Assembly: GCA_947623455.1 (NCBI GenBank)
Contig: OX392541.1
Coordinates: forward strand, 5,222,701-5,286,700
DNA: 64,000 bases
Direction of reading: 5' to 3'
Source: Mimachlamys varia
Lineage: Eukaryota; Mollusca; Bivalvia; Pectinida; Pectinidae
Shown here: positions 1 to 15,328 of the stretch, one piece after another
Numbering within the stretch: the stretch's first letter is position 1
Layout of the letters: the number at the start of each line of letters is the position of its first letter
Translations under genes and position numbers: made by a program
Notes under the pieces: model-generated
Databases searched by the model: none
What the model was told of the DNA's origin: nothing
The model's input: the letters and a program-made list of their open reading frames with translations, nothing else

Positions 1-112
1 ACTGGGGTCTTTATGTAAATAAGCTTAGATTACCTATACTGGAGTCTTTATGTAAATAAACTGAAATTACCTATACTGGTCGTCGTTATGTTAATAATCT
101 TAGATAACCTAC
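1..112. repeat. Edge of a ~40-bp tandem repeat
   Basis: About 2.7 diverged copies of a ~40-bp unit containing tttatgtaaataa and acctatactgg. The array is cut by the left edge of the window, so its full length is unknown. It runs almost directly into the 53-bp array. Confidence 0.7.
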
Positions 113-130
113 ACAATTGTATACATCCGT

Positions 131-3100
131 TTTACGCCTGACAACTCTCGGACGGAGTACACAGATATACCCCCGACCTACAGTCAGTACCTGACAACTC
201 TCGGACGGAGTACACAGATATACACCCGACCTACAGTCAGTACCTGACAACTCTCGGACGGAGTACACAGATATACCCGCGACCTACAGCCAGTACCTGA
301 CGACTCTCGGACGGAGTACACAGATATACCCCCGACCTACAGTCAGTACCTGACAACTCACGGACGGAGTACACAGATATACCCGCGACCTACAGTCAGT
401 ACCTGACAACTCTCGGACGGAGTACACAGATATACCCGCGACCTACAGTCAGTACCTGACAACTCTCGGACGGAGTACACAGATATACCCCCGACCTACA
501 GTCAGTACCTGACAACTCTCGGACGGAGTACACAGATATACCCGCGACCTACAGTCAGTACCTGACAACTCTCGGACGGAGTACACAGATATACCCCCGA
601 CCTACAGTCAGTACCTGACAACTCTCGGACGGAGTACACAGATATACCCCCGACCTACAGTCAGTACCTGACAACTCTCGGACGGAGTACACAGATATAC
701 CCGCGACTTACAGTCAGTACCTGACAACTCTCGAACGGAGAATTTAGATATACCCCCAACCTACAGTCAGTACCTGACAACTCTCGGACGGAGTACTTAG
801 ATATACCCTCGACCTACAGTCAGTACCTGACAACTCTCGGACGGAGTACACAGATATACCCCCGACCTACAGTCAGTACCTGACAACTCTCGGACGGAGT
901 ACACAGATATACCCGCGACCTACAGTCAGTACCTGACGACTCTCGGACGGAGTACACAGATATACCCGCGACCTACAGTCAGTACCTGACGACTCTCGGA
1001 CGGAGGACACAGATATACCCGCGACCTACAGTCAGTACCTGACGACTCTCGGACGGAGTACACAGATATACCCCCGACCTACAGTCAGTACCTGACGACT
1101 CTCGGACGGAGTACACAGATATACCCCCGACCTACAGTCAGTATCTGACGACTCTCGGACGGAGTACACAGATATACCCCCGACCTACAGTCAGTACCTG
1201 ACGACTCTCGGACGGAGTACACAGATATACCCGCGACCTACAGTCAGTACCTGACAACTCTCGGACGGAGTACACAGATATACCCGCGACCTACAGTCAG
1301 TACCTGACGACTCTCGGACGGAGTACACAGATATACCCGCGACCTACAGTCAGTACCTGACGACTCTCGGACGGAGTACACAGATATACCCGCGACCTAC
1401 AGTCAGTACCTGACAACTCTCGGACGGAGTACACAGATATACCCCCGACCTACAGTCAGTACCTGACAACTCTCGGACGGAGTACACAGATATACCCCCG
1501 ACCTACAGTCAGTACCTGACAACTCTCGGACGGAGTACACAGATATACCCCCGACCTACAGTCAGTACCTGACAACTCTCGGACGGAGTACACAGATATA
1601 CCCCCGACCTACAGTCAGTACCTGCCGACTCTCGGACGGAGTACACAGATATACCCGCGACCTACAGTCAGTACCTGACGACTCTCGGACGGAGTACACA
1701 GATATACCCCCGACCTACAGTCAGTACCTGACAACTCTCGGACGGAGTACACAGATATACCCCCGACCTACAGTCAGTACCTGACAACTCTCGGACGGAG
1801 TACACAGATATACCCCCGACCTACAGTCAGTACCTGCCGACTCTCGGACGGAGTACACAGATACATCCGTGACCTACAGTCAGTACCTGACAACTCTCGG
1901 ACGGAGTACACAGATATACCCGCGACCTACAGTCAGTACCTGACAACTCTCGGACGGAGTACACAGATATACCCCCGACCTACAGTCAGTACCTGACGAC
2001 TCTCGGACGGAGTACACAGATATACCCGTGACCTACAGTCAGTACCTGACGACTCTCGGACGGAGTACACAGATATACCCCCGACCTACAGTCAGTACCT
2101 GACAACTCTCGGACGGAGTACACAGATATACCCGTGACCTACAGTCAGTACCTGACGACTCTCGGACGGAGTACACAGATACACCCGCGACCTACAGTCA
2201 GTACCTGACAACTCTCGGACGGAGTACACAGATATACCCGCGACCTACAGTCAGTACCTGACGACTCTCGGACGGAGTACACAGATATACCCCCGACCTA
2301 CAGTCAGTACCTGACGACTATCGGACGGAGTACACAGATATACCCCCGACCTACAGTCAGTACCTGACGACTCTCGGACGGAGTACACAGATATACCCGC
2401 GACCTACAGTCAGTACCTGACGACTCTCGGACGGAGTACACAGATATACCCCCGACCTACAGTCAGTACCTGACAACTCTCGGACGGAGTACACAGATAT
2501 ACCCCCGACCTACAGTCAGTACCTGACAACTCTCGGACGGAGTACACAGATATACCCGCGACCTACAGTCAGTACCTGACAACTCTCGGACGGAGTACAC
2601 AGATATACCCCCGACCTACAGTCAGTACCTGACAACTCTCGGACGGAGTACACAGATATACCCCCGACCTACAGTCAGTACCTGCCGACTCTCGGACGGA
2701 GTACACAGATATACCCGCGACCTACAGTCAGTACCTGACGACTCTCGGACGGAGTACACAGATATACCCCCGACCTACAGTCAGTACCTGACAACTCTCG
2801 GACGGAGTACACAGATACATCCGTGACCTACAGTCAGTACCTGACAACTCTCGGACGGAGTACACAGATATACCCTCGACTTACAGTCAGTACCTGACAA
2901 CTCTCGGACGGAGAATTTAGATATACCCCCGACCTACAGTCAGTACCTGACAACTCTCGGACGGAGTACTTAGATATACCCCCGACCTACAGTCAGTACC
3001 TGACAACTCTCGGACGGAGTACACAGATATACCCCCGACCTACAGTCAGTACCTGACAACTCTCGGACGGAGGACACAGATATACCCGCGACCTACAGTC

Positions 3101-6100
3101 AGTACCTGACGACTCTCGGACGGAGTACACAGATATACCCGCGAACTACAGTCAGTACCTGACAACTCTCGGACGGAGTACACAGATATACCCGCGACCT
3201 ACAGTCAGTACCTGACAACTCTCGGACGGAGTACACAGATATACCCGCGACCTACAGTCAGTACCTGACGACTCTCGGACGGAAGACACAGATATACCCG
3301 CGACCTACAGTCAGTACCTGACGACTCTCGGACGGAGTACACAGATATACCCGCGACGTACAGTCAGTACCTGACGACTCTCGGACGGAGTACACAGATA
3401 TACCCCCGACCTACAGTCAGTACCTGACGACTCTCGGACGGAGTACACAGATATACCCCCGACCTACAGTCAGTACCTGACGACTCTCGGACGGAGTACA
3501 CAGATATACCCGCGACCTACAGTCAGTACCTGACAACTCTCGGACGGAGTACACAGATATACCCGCGACCTACAGTCAGTACCTGACGACTCTCGGACGG
3601 AGTACACAGATATACCCGCGACCTACAGTCAGTACCTGACAACTCTCGGACGGAGTACACAGATATACCCCCGACCTACAGTCAGTACCTGACAACTCTC
3701 GGACGGAGTACACAGATATACCCCCGACCTACAGTCAGTACCTGACAACTCTCGGACGGAGTACACAGATATACCCCCGACCTACAGTCAGTACCTGACA
3801 ACTCTCGGACGGAGTACACAGATATACCCCCGACCTACAGTCAGTACCTGACGACTCTCGGACGGAGTACACAGATATACCCCCGACCTACAGTCAGTAC
3901 CTGCCGACTCTCGGACGGAGTACACAGATATACCCGCGACCTACAGTCAGTACCTGACGACTCTCGGACGGAGTACACAGATATACCCCCGACCTACAGT
4001 CAGTACCTGACAACTCTCGGACGGAGTACACAGATATACCCGCGACCTACAGTCAGTACCTGACAACTCTCGGACGGAGTACACAGATATACCCCCGACC
4101 TACAGTCAGTACCTGACGACTCTCGGACGGAGTACACAGATACATCCGTGACCTACAGTCAGTACCTGACAACTCTCGGACGGAGTACACAGATATACCC
4201 GCGACCTACAGTCAGTACCTGACAACTCTCGGACGGAGTACACAGATATACCCGTGACCTACAGTCAGTACCTTACGACTCTCGGACGGAGTACACAGAT
4301 ATACCCCCGACCTACAGTCAGTACCTGACAACTCTCGGACGGAGTACACAGATATACCCGCGACCTACAGTCAGTACCTGCCGACTCTCGGACGGAGTAC
4401 ACAGATACACCCGCGACCTACAGTCAGTACCTGCCGACTCTCGGACGGAGTACACAGATATACCCGCGACCTACAGTCAGTACCTGACGACTCTCGGACG
4501 GAGTACACAGATATACCCCCGACCTACAGTCAGTACCTGACGACTCTCGGACGGAGTACACAGATATACCCCCGACCTACAGTCAGTACCTGACGACTCT
4601 CGGACGGAGTACACAGATATACCCGCGACCTACAGTCAGTACCTGACAACTCTCGGACGGAGTACACAGATATACCCGCAACCTACAGTCAGTACCTGAC
4701 GACTCTCGGACGGAGTACACAGATATACCCGCGACCTACAGTCAGTACCTGACGACTCTCGGACGGAGTACACAGATATACCCGCGACCTACAGTCAGTA
4801 CCTGACAACTCTCGGACGGAGTACACAGATATACCCCCGACCTACAGTCAGTACCTGACAACTCTCGGACGGAGTACACAGATATACCCCCGACCTACAG
4901 TCAGTACCTGACAACTCTCGGACGGAGTACACAGATATACCCCCGACCTACAGTCAGTACCTGACAACTCTCGGACGGAGTACACAGATATACCCCCGAC
5001 CTACAGTCAGTACCTGCCGACTCTCGGACGGAGTACACAGATATACCCGCGACCTACAGTCAGTACCTGACGACTCTCGGACGGAGTACACAGATATACC
5101 CCCGACCTACAGTCAGTACCTGACAACTCTCGGACGGAGTACACAGATATACCCCCGACCTACAGTCAGTACCTGACAACTCTCGGACGGAGTACACAGA
5201 TATACCCCCGACCTACAGTCAGTACCTAACAACTCTCGGACGGAGTACACAGATATACCCCCGACCTACAGTCAGTACCTGCCGACTCTCGGACGGAGTA
5301 CACAGATATACCCCCGACCTACAGTCAGTACCTGACGACTCTCGGACGGAGTACACAGATATACCCCCGACCTACAGTCAGTACCTGACAACTCTCGGAC
5401 GGAGTACACAGATATACCCCCGACCTACAGTCAGTACCTGACAACTCTCGGACGGAGTACACAGATATACCCCCGACCTACAGTCAGTACCTGACGACTC
5501 TCGGACGGAGTACACAGATACATCCGTGACCTACAGTCAGTACCTGACGACTCTCGGACGGAGTACACAGATATACCCGCGACCTACAGTCAGTACCTGA
5601 CAACTCTCGGACGGAGTACACAGATATACCCCCGACCTACAGTCAGTACCTGACGACTCTCGGACGGAGTACACAGATATACCCCCGACCTACAGTCAGT
5701 ACCTGACGACTCTCGGACGGAGTACACAGATATACCCGTGACCTACAGTCAGTACCTGACGACTCTCGGACGGAGTACACAGATATACCCCCGACCTACA
5801 GTCAGTACCTGACAACTCTCGGACGGAGTACACAGATATACCCGCGACTTACAGTCAGTACTTGACAACTCTCGAACGGAGAATTTAGATATACCCCCGA
5901 CCTACAGTCAGTACCTGACAACTCTCGGACGGAGTACACAGATATACCCCCGACCTACAGTCAGTACCTGACGACTCTCGGACGGAGTACACAGATATAC
6001 CCCCGACCTACAGTCAGTACCTGACGACTCTCGGACGGAGTACACAGATATACCCGCGACCTACAGTCAGTACCTGACGACTCTCGGACGGAGTACACAG

Positions 6101-9100
6101 ATATACCCGCGATCTACAGTCAGTACCTGACAACTCTCGGACGGAGTACACAGATATACCCGTGACCTACAGTCAGTACCTGACGACTCACGGACGGAGT
6201 ACACAGATATACCCCCGACCTACAGTCAGTACCTGACAACTCTCGGACGGAGTACACAGATATACCCGTGACCTACAGTCAGTACCTGACGACTCACGGA
6301 CGGAGTACACAGATATACCCCCGACCTACAGTCAGTACCTGACAACTCTCGGACGGAGTACACAGATATACCCGCGACCTACAGTCAGTACCTGACGACT
6401 CTCGGACGGAGTACACAGATATACCCCCGACCTACAGTCAGTACCTGACAACTCACGGACGGAGTACACAGATATACCCGTGACCTACAGTCAGTACCTG
6501 ACGACTCTCGGACGGAGTACACAGATATACCCGCGACCTACAGTCAGTACCTGACGACTCTCGGACGGAGTACACAGATATACCCCCGAACTACAGTCAG
6601 TACCTGACGACTCTCGGACGGAGTACACAGATATACCCCCGACCTACAGTCAGTACCTGACAACTCTCGGACGGAGTACACAGATATACCCCCGACCTAC
6701 AGTCAGTACCTGACGACTCTCGGACGGAGTACACAGATACATCCGTGACCTACAGTCAGTACCTGACAACTCTCGGACGGAGTACACAGATATACCCGCG
6801 ACCTACAGTCAGTACCTGACAACTCTCGGACGGAGTACACAGATATACCCCCGACCTACAGTCAGTACCTGACGACTCTCGGACGGAGTACACAGATATA
6901 CCCGTGACCTACGTAAGTCAGTACCTGACGACTCTCGGACGGAGTACACAGATATACCCCCGACCTACAGTCAGTACCTGACAACTCTCGGACGGAGTAC
7001 ACAGATATACCCGCGACCTACAGTCAGTACCTGCCGACTGTCGGACGGAGTACACAGATACACCCGCGACCTACAGTCAGTACCTGCCGACTCTCGGACG
7101 GAGTACAAAGATATACCCGCGACCTACAGTCAGTACCTGACGACTCTCGGACGGAGTACACAGATATACCCCCGACCTACAGTCAGTACCTGACAACTCA
7201 CGGACGGAGTACACAGATATACCCGTGACCTACAGTCAGTACCTGACGACTCTCGGACGGAGTACACAGATATACCCGCGACCTACAGTCAGTACCTGAC
7301 GACTCTCGGACGGAGTACACAGATATACCCCCGACCTACAGTCAGTACCTGACAACTCTCGGACGGAGTACACAGATATACCCCCGACCTACAGTCAGTA
7401 CCTGACAACTCTCGGACGGAGTACACAGATATACCCCCGACCTACAGTCAGTACCTGACGACTCTCGGACGGAGTACACAGATACATCCGTGACCTACAG
7501 TCAGTACCTGACAACTCTCGGACGGAGTACACAGATATACCCGCGACCTACAGTCAGTACCTGACAACTCTCGGACGGAGTACACAGATATACCCCCGAC
7601 CTACAGTCAGTACCTGACGACTCTCGGACGGAGTACACAGATATACCCGTGACCTACGTAAGTCAGTACCTGACGACTCTCGGACGGAGTACACAGATAT
7701 ACCCCCGACCTACAGTCAGTACCTGACAACTCTCGGACGGAGTACACAGATATACCCGCGACCTACAGTCAGTACCTGCCGACTCTCGGACGGAGTACAC
7801 AGATACACCCGCGACCTACAGTCAGTACCTGCCGACTCTCGGACGGAGTACAAAGATATACCCGCGACCTACAGTCAGTACCTGACGACTCTCGGACGGA
7901 GTACACAGATATACCCCCGACCTACAGTCAGTACCTGACAACTCTCGGACGGAGTACACATATATACCCCCGACCTACAGTCAGTACCTGACGACTCTCG
8001 GACGGAGTACACAGATACATCCGTGACCTACAGTCAGTACCTGACGACTCTCGGACGGAGTTCACAGATATACCCGCGACCTACAGTCAGTACCTGACGA
8101 CTTTCGGACGGAGTACACAGATATACCCGCGATCTACAGTCAGTACCTGACGACTCTCGGACGGAGTACACAGATATACCCGTGACCTACAGTCAGTACC
8201 TGACAACTCACGGACGGAGTACACAGATATACCCCCGACCTACAGTCAGTACCTGACAACTCTCGGACGGAGTACACAGATATACCCGTGACCTACAGTC
8301 AGTACCTGACGAACCACGGACGGAGTACACAGATATACCCCCGACCTACAGTCAGTACCTGACAACTCTCGGACGGAGTACACAGATATACACGCGACCT
8401 ACAGTCAGTACCTGACGACTCTCGGACGGAGTACACAGATATACCCCCGACCTACAGTCAGTACCTGACGACTCACGGACGGAGTACACAGATATACCCC
8501 CGACCTACAGTCAGTACCTGACAACTCTCGGACGGAGTACACAGATATACCCCCGACCTACAGTCAGTACCTGACGACTCTCGGACGGAGTACACAGATA
8601 TACCCCCGACCTACAGTCAGTACCTGACGACTCTCGGACGGAGTACACAGATATACCCCCGACCTACAGTCAGTACCTGACGACTCTCGGACGGAGTACA
8701 CAGATATACCCGCGACCTACAGTCAGTACCTGACGACTCTCGGACGGAGTACACAGATATACCCGCGATCTACAGTCAGTACCTGACAACTCTCGGACGG
8801 AGTACACAGATATACCCGTGACCTACAGTCAGTACCTGACGACTCACGGACGGAGTACACAGATATACCCCCGACCTACAGTCAGTACCTGACAACTCTC
8901 GGACGGAGTACACAGATATACCCGTGACCTACAGTCAGTACCTGACGACTCACGGACGGAGTACACAGATATACCCCCGACCTACAGTCAGTACCTGACA
9001 ACTCTCGGACGGAGTACACAGATATACCCGCGACCTACAGTCAGTACCTGACGACTCTCGGACGGAGTACACAGATATACCCCCGACCTACAGTCAGTAC

Positions 9101-12100
9101 CTGACGACTCTCGGACGGAGTACACAGATATACCCCCGACCTACAGTCAGTACCTGACGACTCTCGGACGGAGTACACAGATATACCTGCGACCTACAGT
9201 CAGTACCTGACGACTCTCGGACGGAGTACACAGATATACCCGCGATCTACAGTCAGTACCTGACAACTCTCGGACGGAGTACACAGATATACCCGTGACC
9301 TACAGTCAGTACCTGACGACTCACGGACGGAGTACACAGATATACCCCCGACCTACAGTCAGTACCTGACAACTCTCGGACGGAGTACACAGATATACCC
9401 GTGACCTACAGTCAGTACCTGACGACTCACGGACGGAGTACACAGATATACCCCCGACCTACAGTCAGTACCTGACAACTCTCGGACGGAGTACACAGAT
9501 ATACCCGCGACCTACAGTCAGTACCTGACGACTCTCGGACGGAGTACACAGATATACCCGCGACCTACAGTCAGTACCTGACAACTCTCGGACGGAGTAC
9601 ACAGATATACCCGCGACCTACAGTCAGTACCTGACGACTCTCGGACGGAGTACACAGATATACCCGTGACCTACAGTCAGTACCTGACAACTCACGGACG
9701 GAGTACACAGATATACCCCCGACCTACAGTCAGTACCTGACAACTCTCGGACGGAGTACACAGATATACCCGCGACCTACAGTCAGTACCTGACGACTCT
9801 CGGACGGAGTACACAGATATACCCGCGACCTACAGTCAGTACCTGACGACTCACGGACGGAGTACACAGATATACCCGCGACCTACAGTCAGTACCTGAC
9901 AACTCTCGGACGGAGTACACAGATATACCCCCGACCTACAGTCAGTACCTGACGACTCTCGGACGGAGTACACAGATATACCCCCGACCTACAGTCAGTA
10001 CCTGACGACTCTCGGACGGAGTACACAGATATACCCCCGACCTACAGTCAGTACCTGACGACTCTCGGACGGAGTACACAGATATACCCGCGACCTACAG
10101 TCAGTACCTGACGACTCTCGGACGGAGTACACAGATATACCCGCGACCTACAAGTCAGTACCTGACAACTCTCGGACGGAGTACACTGATATACCCGTGA
10201 CCTACAGTCAGTACCTGACGACTCACGGACGGAGTACACAGATAAACCCCCGACCTACAGTCAGTACCTGACAACTCTCGGACGGAGTACACAGATATAC
10301 CCGTGACCTACAGTCAGTACCTGACGACTCACGGACGGAGTACACAGATATACCCCCGACCTACAGTCAGTACCTGACAACTCTCGGACGGAGTACACAG
10401 ATATACCCCCGACCTACAGTCATTACCTGACGACTCTCGGACGGAGTACACAGATATACCCCCGACCTACAGTCAGTACCTGACAACTCACGGACGGAGT
10501 ACACAGATATACCCGCGACCTACAGTCAGTACCTGACGACTCTCGGACGGAGTACACAGATATACCCGCGACCTACAGTCAGTACCTGACAACTCTCGGA
10601 CGGAGTACACAGATATACCCGCGACCTACAGTCAGTACCTGACGACTCTCGGACGGAGTACACAGATATACCCGTGACCTACAGTCAGTACCTGACAACT
10701 CACGGACGGAGTACACAGATATACCCCCGAACTACAGTCAGTACCTGACGACTCTCGGACGGAGTACACAGATATACCCGCGACCTACAGTCAGTACCTG
10801 ACGACTCTCGGACGGAGTACACAGATATACCCGCGACCTACAGTCAGTACCTGACAACTCTCGGACGGAGTACACAGATATACCCCCGACCTACAGTCAG
10901 TACCTGACAACTCTCGGACGGAGTACACAGATATACCCCCGACCTACAGTCAGTACCTGACAACTCACGGACGGAGTACACAGATATACCCGCGACCTAC
11001 AGTCAGTACCTGACGACTCTCGGACGGAGTACACAGATATACCCGCGACCTACAGTCAGTACCTGACAACTCTCGGACGGAGTACACAGATATACCCGCG
11101 ACCTACAGTCAGTACCTGACAACTCTCGGACGGAGTACACAGATATACCCGCGACCTACAGTCAGTACCTGACGACTCTCGGACGGAGTACACAGATATA
11201 CCCGTGACCTACAGTCAGTACCTGACAACTCACGGACGGAGTACACAGATATACCCCCGAACTACAGTCAGTACCTGACGACTCTCGGACGGAGTACACA
11301 GATATACCCCCGACCTACAGTCAGTACCTGACAACTCTCGGACGGAGTACACAGATATACCCCCGACCTACAGTCAGTACCTGACAACTCTCGGACGGAG
11401 TACACAGATATACCCCCGACCTACAGTCAGTACCTGACAACTCTCGGACGGAGTACACAGATACACCCCCGACCTACAGTCAGTACCTGACAACTCTCGG
11501 ACGGAGTACACAGATATACCCCCGACCTACAGTCAGTACCTGACAACTCTCGGACGGAGTACTTAGATATACCCGCGACCTACAAGTCAGTACCTGACAA
11601 CTCTCGGACGGAGTACACAGATATACCCCCGACCTACAGTCAGTACCTGACAACTCTCGGACGGAGTACACAGATATACCCCCGACCTTCAGTCAGTACC
11701 TGACGACTCTTGGACGGAGTACACAGATATGCCCGCGACCTACAGTCAGTACCTGACAACTCTCGGACGGAGTACACAGATATACCCGCGACCTACAGTC
11801 AGTACCTGACAACTCTCGGACGGAGTACACAGATATATCCCCGACCTACAGTCAGTACCTGACAACTCTCGGACGGAGTACACAGATATACCCCCGACCT
11901 ACAGTCATTACCTGACAACTCTCGGACGAAGTACACAGATATACCCCCGACCTACAGTCAGTACCTGACAACTCTCGGACGGAGTACACAGATATACCCC
12001 CGACCTACAGTCAGTACCTGACAACTCTCGGACGGAGTACACAGATATACCCGCGACCTACAGTCAGTACCTGACAACTCTCGGACGGAGTACACAGATA

Positions 12101-12738
12101 TACCCGCGACCTACAGTCAGTACCTGACAACTCTCGGACGGAGTACACAGATATACCCCCGACCTACAGTCAGTACCTGACAACTCTCGGACGGAGTACA
12201 CAGATATACCCGTGACCTACAGTCAGTACCTGACAACTCTCGGACGGAGTACACAGATATACCCCCGACCTACAGTCAGTACCTGACAACTCTCGGACGG
12301 AGTACACAGATATACCCGCGACCTACAGTCATTACCTGACAACTCTCGGACGGAGTACACAGATATACCCCCGACCTACACTCAGTACCTGACGACTCTC
12401 GGACGGAGTACTTAGATATACCCCCGACCTACAGTCAGTACCTGACAACTCTCGGACGGAGTACTTAGATATACCCGCGACCTACAAGTCAGTACCTGAC
12501 AACTCTCGGACGGAGTACACAGATATACCCCCGACCTTCAGTCAGTACCTGACGACTCTTGGACGGAGTACACAGATATACCCCCGACCTACAGTCAGTA
12601 CCTGACAACTCTCGGACGGAGTACACAGATATACCCGCGACCTACAGTCAGTACCTGACAACTCTCGGACGGAGTACACAGATATACCCCCGACCTACAG
12701 TCAGTACCTGACAACTCTCGGACGGAGAACTTAGATAT
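131..12738. repeat. 53-bp minisatellite, ~238 copies
   Basis: The monomer is 53 bp, as shown by cagtcag recurring at 181 and 234 and throughout. Core words are ctctcggacggagtacacag and gtcagtacctgac. Variation is confined to a few sites: gacaac versus gacgac versus gccgac, ctctcgg versus ctcacgg, and cccccgac, cccgcgac or cccgtgac. Rare variants such as gaatttag (740, 2913, 5881) and a 3-bp insertion giving acgtaagtc (6911, 7656) mark higher-order duplications. Each monomer carries a 5-bp dyad, GTCAG-tac-CTGAC. Short minus-strand frames of 60-63 codons are repeat artefacts. No coding or spacer sequence is visible, and the unit type is not one I recognise. Confidence 0.97.
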
Positions 12739-13755
12739 AGACTAGAGTGACATGATATGGACTACAGTGACATGATATAGACTACAGTGACATGATAATT
12801 GCTACAGTGACATGATAATTACTACAGTGACATGATATAGACTACAGTGACATGATATATACTACAGTGACATGATATATACTACAGTGGTATTATATAG
12901 ACTACAGTGACATGATATATACTAACATGACATGAAATAAACAACAGTGGTATGATATAGACTACAGTGGTATTATATAGACTACAGTGACATGATATAG
13001 ACTACAGTGACATGATATAGACTACAGTGACATGATATAGACTACAGTGACATGATATAGACTACAGTGCGATGATGTGGACTACAGTGCGATGATGTGG
13101 ACTACAGTGACATGATATAGACTACAGTGACATGAAATAGACTACAGTGACATGAAATAGACTACAGTGGTATGATATAGACTACAGTGGTATTATATAG
13201 ACTACAGTGGTATGATATAGTCTACAGTGACATGATATAGACTACAGTGACATTATATAGACTACAGTGACATGATATATACTACAGTGGTATTATATAG
13301 ACTACAGTGGTATGATATAGTCAACAGTGACATGATATAGACTACAGTGACATGATATAGACTACAGTGACATGATATAGACTACAGTGACATGATATAG
13401 ACTACAGTGACATGATATAGACTACAGTGACATGATATAGACTACAGTGACATGATATAGACTACAGTGACATGATGTGGACTACAGTGACATGATATAG
13501 ACTACAGTGACATGATATAGACTACAGTGGTATGATATAGACTACAGTGACATGATATAGACTGCAATGGTATGATATGGACTACAGTGACATGATAATT
13601 ACTACAGTGACATGATAATTACTACAGTGACATGATAATTACTACAGTGACATGATATAGACTACAGTGACATGATATAGACTACAGTGACATGATATAT
13701 ACTTCAGTGGTATGATATAGACTAGAGGGACATGATATAGACTACAGTGACATAA
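12739..13755. repeat. 20-bp minisatellite, ~50 copies
   Basis: Monomer actacagtgacatgatatag, exactly 20 bp and so in register with the 60-base lines. Variants include gg-tat for ga-cat, ataatt, and catgatgtgg. It joins the 53-bp array directly at about 12738 with no unique spacer, and ends at a unique sequence starting with aaagccatc. Confidence 0.96.
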
Positions 13756-14122
13756 TATACAAAGCCATCATACATACAGATCTGCTCGCATTCGTTTATA
13801 CTGTACAATTCATTGGCTGACTTTCCGGTATTATTTATTCATTCCGCGACAATTCACTAGGACAAACCACATAGCTGCCAATACGCTAATTGGTGCGAAT
13901 AAAAAACTATGCGCGATACATTTCAGATATTATTTATGATTATTACATGTAGTTGTAGATATCTTGGAATATATTTTATTTTAGACACAAAATGTATAAT
14001 TATTCCTTATCCAGCCCTGAAAATTTGGGATCCCACCGGGATAATCAAAAATGCAACAGTGTATGGATAATTGCAATGTTTTCCTTAAAATAAGGGCTTT
14101 ATTTGATATGTTATGCCTATAT
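13756..14122. other. Unique AT-rich spacer, no gene seen
   Basis: Low-copy sequence between two arrays. I see no open frame of note, no splice-flanked exon and no transposon termini. Confidence 0.6.
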
Positions 14123-14357
14123 ATGGTGTGTTTCATATATGAAAACCGTAAATGGTGTGTTTCATATATGAAAACCGTAAATGGTGTGTTTCATATATGA
14201 AAACCGTAAATGGTGTGTTTCATATATCACAATCGTAAATGGTGTGTTTCATATATCACAACCGTAAATGGTGTGTTTCATATATCTCAATCGTAAATGG
14301 TGTGTTTCATATATCACAACCGTAAATGGTGTGTTTCATAAATCACAACCGTAAATG
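14123..14357. repeat. 29-bp minisatellite, ~8 copies
   Basis: Unit begins atggtgtgtttcatatat and ends accgtaa; starts at 14123 and 14152 give a period of 29. The 5' copies read atgaaaaccg and the 3' copies read cacaaccg or cacaatcg, so the array has a polarity of divergence. Confidence 0.93.
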
Positions 14358-15002
14358 TAAGAATTTCTGTTTTCAACCTCACGTACACTGTCAATACCTA
14401 AGTCACCACAAATGTCCGTGGGTCTTCCTTTCCATTATTTAAGTTGTATAAATAAACAGGTTCCCAGTGTCCAGTGTGTTACCTCAGGTTTAGGGAAGAA
14501 TATTTTCTGATGATAAAGCGTGATAAAGTTTTTAAAAAATATCTCGGCCTGTAATCAAATGCTTTTTCTAATTTGGTTATTAGGTATTTCGGGGATTTTA
14601 TCCCAATCTATTTCAGATAATTTATTTTCAATGAAACTAGCAATGGTATACTTTTTCCATACTGTGCTCCTTTTGTTTTTGGGGTTTTGTTTTTAGAAAT
14701 AAAATAATACTGTACATGTAACAAACACAACACAGCCACGAAATTAAAAGTTTGATAGTTCAACCGTTAGCGATCTGCTTTGTCACAATGCTATGTAAAT
14801 GACTTTGATCAGCATTCAGTACTGTCGCCTTTATACAATAACATGCTTTCTTCTGTTCACTTATATTGATTTACTCCACATAACCAGTAAACGCATGACT
14901 GAAAAAACTTCATTAACTCTCGTGAAACTCGAATTAATTATAGATACAACAAAGTCATTATCCTATCCAGTGTGTGATTGATGTATGTTGCATTCAAACT
15001 AA
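14358..15002. other. Unique spacer, no supported gene
   Basis: AT-rich sequence with one 60-codon plus-strand frame (14799-14981) that has no recognisable domain, no convincing initiation context and no splice evidence. I see nothing else in it. Confidence 0.55.
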
Positions 15003-15328
15003 TATCTAAAGGTTAGATGATAGATATCTTAAAGTTAGGTAGTATAGTAGATACCCAAGGTAAGGTAGTAGATATCAAAGGTAAGGTAGTAGATATCTAA
15101 AGGTAAGGTAGTAGATATCCAAGGTAAGGTAGTAGATATCTAAAGGTAAGGTAGTAGATATCCAAGGTAAGGTAGTAGATATCCAAGGTAAGGTAGTAGA
15201 TATCTAAAGGTAAGGTAGTAGATATCCAAGGTAAGGTAGTAGATATCTAAAGGTAAGGTAGTAGATATCCAAGGTAAGGTAGTAGATATCCAAGGTAAGG
15301 TAGTAGATATCTAAAGGTAAGGTAGTAA
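15003..15328. repeat. 21/22-bp minisatellite, ~15 copies
   Basis: Alternating units agatatccaaggtaaggtagt (written in two parts: agatatccaa, ggtaaggtagt; 21 bp) and agatatctaa plus aggtaaggtagt (22 bp). The first copies are degenerate. The array passes without spacer into the 39/40-bp array at about 15328. Confidence 0.93.

Noticed and set aside
131..12738. CRISPR array
   Set aside because: The repeats are contiguous 53-bp monomers with no unique spacers and no cas genes; the genome is eukaryotic.
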